From the NCBI GenBank assembly GCA_037127255.1, contig JBANSL010000002.1:40340892-40404891 (forward strand): 64,000 nucleotides of DNA, given 5' to 3'. How positions within the stretch are numbered: the first letter of the stretch is position 1; each line of letters begins with the position of its first letter. The position numbers were made by a program, and so were the translations under genes. This document shows positions 10,806-20,597 of the stretch, in pieces. The notes below the pieces were generated by a model. It was given only the letters and a program-made list of their open reading frames with translations. It ran no database searches and had not been told where the DNA came from. The DNA comes from Persicaria tinctoria (lineage: Eukaryota; Streptophyta; Magnoliopsida; Caryophyllales; Polygonaceae).

Positions 10806-13800
10806 TGAGGTTGTGCAATCCGAGTACAATAGGTTGAAGGGGTTTTGAAAATCGCCCAATGTTTTCAAATGGTTTTGGAAAATATTTTATAAAGGGCAAA
10901 ATGAATTTAATTGGACTTAAAACCTAAAATGAATAAAGGGGAAATAATCTCGTGGGTAGAGACCCAAGCGGTAGACATCCCTTATGGATGTAGAATTCGG
11001 GGAACGGTAGGCAAAATACTAGCTTTTATTCACAGATGGGCCTATAAGACTCCAAGGAACACCACGGAGGTTGGAGTGTTGAGTTAGGAGGTCGTGAGGT
11101 TTTGCCCCTCCGGCCAGTCGTCCCTCGAAGGACGGCATAGATCGTCTTTATGCTTACGTTATATGTACGTATATGCAATTGGGCCCGATGGCGATTCTCC
11201 TCGAAGAGGATCATATTAATCTTATTGATTGCTTCCGTGTTGAGTGCTAGTGTGTTTAGGATAGCGAATTAATTAGAATGCCTTAACTTGAACATGTAAA
11301 TGACCATATTTGCGAACGGGATAGCGGGAGGAAACCTTATTCTTATCTAATAAGACTTTCTATCTTGTCAGAATAGTTCTTCCATAGTACAACCCCCTTG
11401 ATAATCCCGATTCCGTCATCCGTCCCACCAAAGCACTTGGATGTGATAGTAAGGGTCGAGAGTGTTGGTTCCTCTAGACTTGAGTCCTATTTGTATTCCA
11501 ACCATAGATGCCAATCGAGTCTCATACCTAATGTCAACATTCTCTACGGGAAATTGGATCGATCAACGTACTACTTTCGGGGATTGTGTATGATTTGAGG
11601 GTTACCTGAGGTTGACTATCGACATTCTTCCGAGTTAGGAGTGCGTTATCTTATGGAGTCATCCCTCTTGAGTCTCGTAATGGTCAACCGTGTCTCCTTG
11701 TCAAAAGAGTCAAACACGAATTCTACCATCTTCTTTCGGGTACCTTGCATGGTTGCACTTATGAGTAAATGTATGTGCCGTATGTATTGAATTCCTATGA
11801 TTACTGTCACCCTATGAACTAGGTCCATGATAGTGTGCTCAACTCTCGTTGTATGTTAAAATGTGAATTGGATGACTTAACATGCCAGATGAACCTCATT
11901 GGACCTCATGACTGTGTACATGTTTAATAAGTATTGCTACTATCATGTAGGATATATACCTCCCAGTTATAAGCCCTCATATGATTTTGTGACATCTTAG
12001 TCTTAGTATGTGAATATGGATGTATGTGATGAGATAATTGCTATACCAACTCTGCATGAATTGACTATACCCTTAGCATGATTTTTAGAGTGCATCTTAG
12101 CATGCTTGCCTTAATCTCGCAATATTATGACTTGCTTATGTGTGTATCTAAATTGAGTGATAATTCGTGCATAGGATATCTTGTGACGGTTGCTAGGTCT
12201 TGCATAACTTATGACATATATGTCCCATGTCAGTGTGTGTATACATGTTCTTAGTCTGTCAAGCATGATTGGTGAATGAAATGATAGGTTGCTAGCTTGT
12301 TCTGCGCACACATAAAGATGATTATATGAACATGTTATGAATGCATAAATCGATATCCCTTGAGATAGGTGCATACTAGTGTGAAATAATGTGATGATAT
12401 CGCTTGATTTTTTATGTGCTTGTGTGCCACAATTATAAGGGCATCGTTGTAACTCTCGGGTTAGGATCTTCTCCTTGGTCTCGTCGTCCCTAGTTCTGGT
12501 CCATGTCTGAACTCTTAAGGAAGTTGTGTCGTCCGCCCTTGTCTCTCCCCTATCTCCGTAACTTCTAACCCTTGCAATCCTTCGATGAGCGCCGACATGT
12601 AAGAAAGGACCGACGACCAAGTGGCACCATAGCAGCACAACGGAAGTGTGATGGGTCCATGACCCATAGACCACACAGGACTGACGTCGCCAAAAGTATA
12701 CAAAGGACGAACACATTTGAAAGATGGTAGCCGCGTACGTGATTCTCTTAGATGACTCAAAGAAGGACGTTCTTAACTCAAATCGTGGATTCTTCTATAC
12801 TAATCGGAATTGATGTTTTGTGATAGGCCTAGAACTGACATAATTGAATGTGTGATGACGGATGTGCTGAATATATTGGTAGCTATGATTGCCTGACTAA
12901 CTTGTTTCTATGACGATGTGCCTTGGTGCTTGTTATTCTGACTTGCGAGTGAGCAGGTTATGGGTTATATCTATGTGAGTGCTTTCTTCTTGAGCTTGAG
13001 TCGTGAGATTCTTCAGTGAGACGGGTTGGAAAGTGGCAGGTGGATTAAGGTCTTCGGATTGGGTCATTGGTCGTGTGAGATGGGGGGGCATGAATGATGT
13101 GTTAGCTTGAGTAGAGCCGAGTGAGTTGGGATGTGTCGAAGATAGTGGTTCGTGAATATAGATGAGCTTCGAGGTAGGTCTTAGGTGGGGAGTGGGGCTA
13201 GTATGTTGAGATTTTGAGGGAGATGTCCTAGCTAGGAGTGTCAGTAAGTAGTGGGTGCGCGGTGTGAGCGGTTGAGGCCTAGACTAGTTGCACGAGAGTG
13301 ACCTAACAACTGGGTGTGAGTATAGGCAGTTGGCGTAGTTCTAGAGGTGGATGGGCGAGCTAGGAGTTGATCGGGGGATTCTTGAGGGGAGGTTTTGTGA
13401 GACGGATTGGTGTACTAAGGAAGGTGTCTAGATAGTCTATGAGCGGATCGGGGGCGGTGTCGAGGATGATCGATTAAGGAATGTCTGAGGAATCGTAGAA
13501 TTTGGGACTAGGTGATGTGTGCTGAGAGTGGGGGCGATTTCATTAAAGGATGAGGTTGATGTATTGCTAAGGAAGAGTAGTATGAGGTTTCTTGGGAAAT
13601 TATCGATCGGGGATATTACGTTGTTCATATCAGGGTTGTTCGTGTGATGTGTATTTGGGGTTGTTTAGATAGGATTGGTAATACTTGGGGAATTTATGAG
13701 TGAAGGATCTCTAGATGCATTGTTGGAGGATTTTGGGATAGGGAATGAATCGGGATTTATGTGTGGAGATCATTGTGGCTATTGAGGTAATTGAGGATGT

Positions 13801-15542
13801 GAGATGAATCTTCGAGGAAAGGCTGGTAGCTAGGCAAGGATGTAGTTGACATTCCTAGTAAGACTGTGGGCTTAAGGTTGAGATAGGGAGATTATGAGCA
13901 TGGATTTGGGAACCAGGCAAAGCAGAAGGTATTGAGGACGCTAGAGGATAAGAGATTTTTGAAGGTTGGTGAAGTTACGGTGCTTAGGAAATTCGGACGA
14001 GCATGTCATACGAATTCGGTGAAAATGATGATCGGTACATTAGGGTTTAAGCGGTAGAGATTTCGAAGTTTGAGGAAGCGTGATTTGAGGCAATTTGGGG
14101 AAACATGCGGAGTTGAGGGAACTAGTCCAAGTAGAGTATGCTGGGAAGATGATCTAGAGTGGAGGTTGGCTTGAGGTTCATGGTGATTCGTGGTTGAGAG
14201 CACCACTAGTTGGGTTCTGCGTTAGAATTGGTCGGGAGTGTTAGGTGTGAGGTGGTCAGCATGAGTTGGGTCCTTAGAGGTGGATGGTTAGTGAGAGTGG
14301 TTACTGGCGTGGGAAGTGTGATCAGGTTAGCAAGGTGATTCGCGATGTCTTTTTAGGAGATGTTGGTCGGGCGGAGTCTTGAGAGGCTAGGAAGAGTAAG
14401 CGAGATTTTTAAGAAGTGTCTAGATAAATCGTGAGAGCGGTTGAGTTGAGGACTCGAAATTTTCTATTAGAGGGTAAAGATGGGACTGATAAAGGACCCT
14501 AGGGTAAGGACGTGTTATATATGGAGTCTTGGTAGTTTGTCGAGTTGTTAAGCTTGTCGAATCAGGAAACCGTGTGATTGAGAACTCTGAAAAATAGTTT
14601 AGATGGTTGAGTGGATTGGCCCTTAGATGGCTTGATGGCATTGGAGTTGGGATACCTTGTAGTTGGTTTGGGTATTCGACCTTGAGTGCGAATAGTTATG
14701 AGGCTAGAAATGTTGTATGTGAACAGGATATAATGGTGCCTAGGACTGGTAGTGGATTGAGTTGGTAGACCTCGATGAAGTTGATCTTAGTGCAAGGGAT
14801 GGTGAGTAGTGGTCGTGTCTCATCATGATTGGTAGTGTAGGCAGATTCTCTTGAGATAGTGATCTAGTGTATACTTTACTTGGGGCCGAATGTTGTGCGA
14901 ATTCTATGTTATAGACGATGTTGATTCTATGATGTATTGTCGTTGACAATAGTGAACTATTAGTACTAACACGGTTATCCCTAAACTCGATGGAATGCTA
15001 TTGTACGGAAGCAGTTGTTTGCCTCTAACGCGATGAAGCTTGGTAGTTAGAATGAGTATGATGTACTTATCTAATTGATATAACGTGCTTATATGATTGA
15101 TATGGTGTGTCACTTCTGTGATGATGTGATAAATTCTACCATATATGATACGATGCTAGATATGCTATGCTATGTGGCTATTCTTGAGATGATTTTATTA
15201 TGCTATTAGACGTGAGATGCTATTGTTATTCGATATATATACATGATGCTTGATGATGGAAATGATGGAAATTGAACTGTTGAACCTTGATTATGTCTTA
15301 GAACCTAGGAAGAGGATATGGGATCAGCCTTTAGAGGTGGATAGTAGGATGAATGGATAGGTTAGAAATTCTTTTGACTAATGCCGAACTTGAAGTTTTG
15401 AACAGTGTTTTAAAAAGGACGTTGCGATGTTTTGAGTTATGATATGACCGAGGAGTCGGAGTAAGGATGTGGTAGGGGCCCATATTTCATCCTTGCTACG
15501 GGCTATTGGGGATATTATGATCACGGCAACGGTACTGTGAGG

Positions 15543-15566
15543 ATCTCATAGGGGCACTTATGAGAT
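15543..15566 (+). promoter_or_regulatory. Conserved hairpin 1 of the LARD 3' module
   Basis: ATCTCATA (15543-15550) and TATGAGAT (15559-15566) form an 8-bp stem with an 8-base loop. The same stem with different loop bases occurs in element C (7 bp, 35439-35459) and LARD B (6 bp, 58093-58112). The function is unknown. Confidence 0.55.
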
Positions 15567-15638
15567 GCTTACGGGATCAATGGCATGATCCTTGGACTCA
15601 CCAATTTCAAACTTCATCCCCTTTTTTAAAATGATTTT

Positions 15639-15656
15639 AGCCTCGGGGACGAGGCT
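15639..15656 (+). promoter_or_regulatory. Conserved hairpin 2 with GGGA tetraloop, just before the PPT
   Basis: AGCCTCG-GGGA-CGAGGCT is a 7-bp stem with a GNRA-type tetraloop (GGGA) in element sense. Element C has AGTCTCG-GGGA-CGAGACT, so the third pair changes from C-G to T-A with pairing kept. LARD B has the 6-bp core GTCTCG/CGAGAC. It lies about 20 bases upstream of the 3' LTR. Confidence 0.6.
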
Positions 15657-15658
15657 TG

Positions 15659-15675
15659 TTTTTAGAGGTGGATGA
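15659..15675 (+). other. Polypurine tract region of LARD A
   Basis: TTTTTAGAGGTGGATGA directly precedes the 3' LTR. The same U-rich stretch plus purine tract precedes the 3' LTR in elements B and C (AGAGGTGGATGA or AAAGGTGGATGA), which supports its role as plus-strand primer. Confidence 0.75.
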
Positions 15676-17629
15676 TGTAAAGGCTCGGATTTTCAAATCC
15701 TAATTTTTCGGAAAAAGGAAAATAAAAATGGATTTAAATCGGATTTAAAACTCGTTTAGCGGATTCCGATCAGAATATAAAATTTAGCGAACGATTTCCG
15801 TCATTTTACATCGAAAATTCAAAATAATTATCGTAGTGCGATATCCTTTTTTATTTTATAAATCTAATTGATCGAGAAAGCGAGAGTCGGGGAAATTAAC
15901 ATTCGAGAACTAATTGTAGGATTCAAAATTCGCGTTTTCGGGATTTATTTTCGGGTATTTAATATTAATTGTTACCCAAAATTAATATCCGTCGCCATCC
16001 CCGTCAGATCCTTTCACATCTTCACCCACCCTCCTTCCTAGCTCCTACTGCACCCCTACCCCTGTGGCATCTGTAAAACCCATCCCTCTGGTCCTCTCTT
16101 CTTCTGTACGCCATCTCCCACATCCCTCCACACCTCTCCCTAGCTTCTTTAAACTTTTCAGCTCCTCCCCACTCTTCCGCAGCACACCATCACCATTCAC
16201 CGTCACCATTCACCGTCACCATCGTCGCCACCGTCTTCATCCCCAAACCAATGTCTCCTCCTCCTCCTTCTATCCTTCCAACTCGAGCCACCAGCGGAAG
16301 GTCCCACACATCCCTCGGACCCACCAGCAGCAACAACGGACACCACCGGAACCGCCACGGAGCCACCGCAACTCATTCCTTTCTAATCTTCGATCAATCG
16401 CGAAGCTAACTTCCGGTAAGCGTCCCTCCTTCGTTTTTGATTGAAATTGCTTGCGGTCTCCACCATCACACTCATCCACATCCGGTGTAGGTCCGACAAG
16501 CCATCGCGAGCCACCGACGAAGCCCAGAACTCCGATCGAGAGCTCCGAAGTCGCGAAAAATCCATCTCGGTGAGCTCCGAATTTATTCTCGTTTCGATTC
16601 GTTTCTTAGTCTTTTTCGATGCTTAGACTAGTCGGGAGTGAGCGTGGGTTGAGTGCGGGACGTTCGGGTGGGCTCGAGGCCTTCGGCGAGGACGAGCGCA
16701 GCAAGCGCAGCGAGCGCGAGGCGAGGCGAGCGACCGTCGAGTGAGCTGCGAGGCTGGGAAGCTCCGGGTGAGGCGGGAGATGAGCTCGAGGGCGGGTGAG
16801 CGAGACTGGCGCGACGTCGAGCTCCGACGACCAGCACGGGCGGCCTGAGCGAGCAGCACCGGCGGATCGCGTGAGGAAGGTGGTGCAGGCGGCACTTCTC
16901 CATTTGATTTCGGAGGAAGAAGATGCCAACGTGGCTTTGTGGGGCCTTGTCCATTTTAAAGATCTTGTTTAAATAATAAACCGGTTGGGAATTAGCGGGT
17001 TCGGTTCGGATCGGTTGGATTTAAATGGGTTTGGTTCGGTTCGGGTTTATCCGCTCATTTAATTATTTAATGGTATTTAAAATAAAATAAAATATTATTG
17101 GGGGTTAAAATATATTACTTGGACTTATATATGAATTTTAAAAGTAAGTTGAAAAAGGGATTTGGCGAGTATTTTTAAGGGTCGGAATACTTAACTATTT
17201 AACTGGGATTTGAAACGGTTTTGAAACTAACTTGGGAATAAGACTTATTCGATGACTAACTAGCATGATAATATGATCGTTTGACTAACAGAATGATATG
17301 TATGACTAATAGCATGACTTGCGGTGAATTATTATATGAGATTAAATGTTGGATAATTATGACGATCTAGTAGGATTTTATATCACACAAATTATGTCTT
17401 ATGATTTTGATGAACCGTTGAGGTATATGCGAAAATTATGTATATGAACATGCGGAATTGGTTGAATAACGATGTGGTCTTGTGGAGCGGATGATGCGAT
17501 GAAATGACTTCCATAACGTGTTACTTGTTCTATTGATTGAGGTGTGCTTGAGTGCTTAATAGTTGGATGTAGACTTATGTATATTCAATCATGTACTAGG
17601 TGATACTAGGTGATTTTGACTACTGTGTG
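15676..17629 (+). repeat. LARD A 3' LTR, first part
   Basis: Nearly identical to 7828-9781. It ends at the GTGTG target of the Athila-like insertion (17625-17629) and continues at 24344. Confidence 0.93.
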
Positions 17630-18939
17630 TGACGGAGGGGAAACCTGTCGTTGATCCCGTCAAAGTAAACTTAAACCTATAACTAGTATAGCAATAAGTA
17701 AGAGGTCGATCCCACAGGGAAATTTATAAACTCAAGCGTGATTTCTATGCTGATTAAAGTAGCCAAAGAGGGGGGGTTTTTTAATGTGAAAGGTCCGCCT
17801 TTTATCAAAGCGGATTAAACAAAGCAAAGTAAAGGAATTGGTTTTAGACAATTTAGGGAAAGCAATTCCACCTACAATTTTCCACTTTATTGGATTGAAG
17901 CGATCCTTGTAACTTCTTCTCGTCCTATTGTGTTTCCTATGAATGCCCTTGTCCCGACCTAATATAGTTACTAGTCCAACCAGTCCTAGCAACCCTTATC
18001 AATCGAACAGTCCCTAAAGAAGGATTTAACCCAATTGATAGCTTTAAGTTCAGAGATTAGCCAAGGTATTTGCAGTCCCTAAAAAAGGATTTAACAACAC
18101 ATTCAACTTCCTACTTATTCAATTAGTTCAACCAGCCCTAAAGGAATAAGTTTGCCACTTAGGTTAAGGTTCACAACCAGGAATCTACAAAACCTTAGCG
18201 ATTGAATTGATTCTACCAAGTTGATCAGTCAAGATAGAACAAAACAATAATCAATCAAGCACAAAGAAGTTGAAGCATTCACAAATAGGAAACCAGGAGC
18301 GAGAATTAGAAACTCACAATCAATCCGAATAAAGCTTCAAATTGCAGGCAGAATAGATGAGTTTAGTTCCTCATGGAAGACATTGCTCAAATTCTCTAAA
18401 GAGTCTAATGAATGGAAGAATAGAATGAATCCTAAGAATGATGAAGAAAAATAACATAAAAAGCCTAATTAAAACATCCCAAAGTCGGCCTCCAAACACA
18501 TAGTCAAAAACTAGGGTTTTCCAAAAAGCGGATCCGCGCTGTCCGTACGTGCGGCGGCCGCCGCAAGGGCTGCGGCGCCTGCCGCAACTGCCTTGTCAGC
18601 TACCCGCTGCGGCGGGCACTGCGGCGGCCGCGGCACTAGCTGCGGCGGGCGCCGCAGCTAGTTTTGCCGTGGTCTTGGCTCCTTTCTGCGGGCTTTTCTT
18701 CTCGTCTTGCCTTGCTTCTTTCTTCCTTGTTCCTTTCCATTCATCTTGTGTTCCTCTTCGAGACATTGCATCTCCCCAAGTGTGTTCTGATTCGATCTGC
18801 GAGATAAACACAAAATTGCGCAGAATCCGAACTTTTCTAAAATAAACACAAGATGCAAATTAACAATAAAGCAAGCAAGAAATGCAACCTAAACTAAACT
18901 AAAACTATCTATAATGCCTATCTAAAATATGCATTATCA
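17630..18939 (-). repeat. Athila-like element 3' LTR (left copy)
   Basis: In element sense it starts TGATAATGCATATTTTAG and ends TCCCCTCCGTCA. The U3-side segment at 18549-18665 is a cluster of GCGGC/GCCGC palindromes matching motifs inside the gag ORF. On the element sense strand a 71-codon ORF (18811-18596) is Lys/Gln-rich then Ala-rich; its coding status is doubtful. Confidence 0.92.
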
Positions 18940-18955
18940 AATTCCCCCACACTTA
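18940..18955 (-). other. Polypurine tract of the Athila-like element
   Basis: The minus strand reads AGTGTGGGGGAATT directly before the 3' LTR. A similar GTGTGGGGGAGAG tract lies at 20178-20192. An internal second PPT-like tract is common in Athila/Tat elements. Confidence 0.8.
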
Positions 18956-20369
18956 ACCTTTGCTTGTCCTCAAGCAATGATAGGATGAACATGAATCAAT
19001 GTATCCCACAGGAAATCCCTTCAAGTTTCAACATTACCAAAAGCAACATCATAGCAGGTAGAACCATAAATCAAGCAAACAAACGTCATAGCATGTATTC
19101 AGGTGATCAAAGCTTAGAAGTAGACATCATCCAACCTCACCAGAATTATGTGTCTCACTCATGTGTTTAGGCTTTTAGGTATAACTCTCAACTCAAACCA
19201 ATAATGCACTAAGCTCATAGACATTGACCACCATATCACCAATTCTCTACCGAAATGTCATTACTTGCGGGACACAATTAAAGGAAATAAAATGCACACT
19301 TTTTTTTTTCTTTCTTTTTCTTGGTTTTCTTTTTTTTCTTTTTTTTTCTGTTTCTTGTCTTGGTGTTTCCTTACGCGAAGCGCAAACATGGGTGTCATGA
19401 ATGGCCCCGGTCTATCAACACCTCAACTATGAATATGAACATGAATATGAAGTCCACTTGAACACCTTTTGACGCAAGTTGCAAACATGGGTGTCATGAA
19501 TGAACCTGGTTACTCAATGATCAAGCTTTCTTTCCTAGTGGATAGTTTTCAACACCTTTTTGCGCGAATCATACCCATGGGTGTCATGCGTAGACCCGGT
19601 TACTCAGTGCATCAACCATTGCCACCTTATTCAATAAGTATGCATAAAATGAAATAAAAAGACTCAAAATATAAACATAAACTCCGCAAGCAACAAACAT
19701 GTGCATCGGTCTTTAAAAATAGATACTGCAGTCAATGCCAAGAGGTAGCAACACTAGGCGAGTAATTCACACAATTGAGCAAAAGAATTCAAATAAGGCC
19801 AAACATTCTCACAGGGTCATGTTTTTAGGACTTCAATCATACTTTAGCTCAATCATACATGCTCAATTATATTTGCTAGCTCATGCTCCACAAAAATCAT
19901 TTAGCAACAATAATCAAAACATCCAGAACTCCATGGGATTTTTATGATTCATGCTTGAAATTTAAAAATAGAGGACAACCAAGCAAGATGGGTATTTGAA
20001 TAACACATATATATGCAATGCATGCTCTATTTCTAATATTTTTGATTTTTTTTTTTTTTTTTTTTTTAAATTCCGAAAATTAAATTAAATAAAAACTAAA
20101 CAACAACTTAATTAAACTTAAACATGGTGTAGAAAATGAAATATGCTCTAATTCTACGCACTATGTAAATAAAACTCCTCTCCCCCACACTTGAAGTTTT
20201 CATTGCCCTCAATGAAATATTAAAGACAACAACAGTGAAACTCATATACTCAGGGTGAAGGAAAAGAAAAAGAAAAGAAATAAACATAGCGGAAAATGTA
20301 CCTCGGGTTGCCTCCCGAGAAGCGCCTTTGTTTCAAGTCGTTGGCTCGACGTGATGGCCCTTGATCGGC
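18953..20369 (-). other. Non-coding 3' region of the Athila-like element
   Basis: No credible ORF. It contains long T/A homopolymer runs (19302-19350 and 20041-20069), three imperfect repeats (19379-19610), a PPT-like tract (20178-20192) and a conserved-looking block, in element sense, around GGCAACCCGAGG at about 20303-20314. It occupies the place where pol and later ORFs would lie in a complete Athila element. Confidence 0.7.
19379..19612. repeat. Three imperfect ~91-bp repeats containing ATGGGTGTCATG
   Basis: Copies begin near 19379, 19471 and 19562. Each has a GCGC/ACGC-AA start, ATGGGTGTCATG and a CCCGGTTACTCA-like end (first copy diverged). They lie in the non-coding 3' part of the Athila-like element. 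Confidence 0.7.
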
Positions 20370-20582
20370 CTATGTTCCTCCACCAGGGTCACCAACACCG
20401 GTCATTTCATTGACAAATGCAGGCACCCTTGAAAGGTGTAGCTTCCTGTTCCAGCGTTCAGCCATTTCTCTTAGCTCCTCTCCATGGGCTATGCCTGGGG
20501 GTTGTCCTGAAATCACATAAGATTGCAATTTGTTAGGAGGTTCAAATTTCCATAAACTATGTTCCTTAGTACTAAGGAACAT
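20370..20582 (-). pseudogene. Short ORF downstream of the palindrome, possible pol/3' ORF remnant
   Basis: A 70-codon ORF starting in the palindrome; its first residues (MFLSTKEHS) come from the inverted copy. The remainder (LQSYVISGQPPGIAHGEEL, WNRKLHLSRVPAF) looks like ordinary protein sequence and may be the 3' edge of a larger lost ORF. I do not recognise a domain. It overlaps the gag ORF by 11 bases in another frame. Confidence 0.35.
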
Positions 20583-20597
20583 AGTTTATGGAAATTT
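20544..20597. repeat. Perfect 54-bp palindrome at the end of gag
   Basis: The arms 20544-20570 and 20571-20597 are exact reverse complements of 27 bases with no spacer; the centre is AGTACT. The stop codon of the 776-codon gag ORF (20572) and the start of a second minus-strand ORF (20582) both lie inside it, so the last Gag residues are encoded by the palindrome. It marks the junction where pol is missing. Confidence 0.95.

Larger units (their letters stand above)
10790..15675 (+). other. LARD A interior, no recognisable protein coding
   Basis: This 4.9-kb region lies between PBS and PPT. No open segment resembles gag, protease, RT, RNase H or integrase on either strand. The longest ORF (minus, 12111-12716) has no domain and runs against the element. 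The region is nevertheless related to the interior of LARD B: the leader after the PBS and the last 200-300 bases before the 3' LTR are clearly alike. It is therefore a maintained non-coding interior, presumably packaged and copied by another element's proteins. Confidence 0.85.

Noticed and set aside
12111..12716. 201-codon minus-strand ORF in the LARD A interior
   Set aside because: It runs against the element, has no recognisable domain, and I could not see a matching frame in LARD B.
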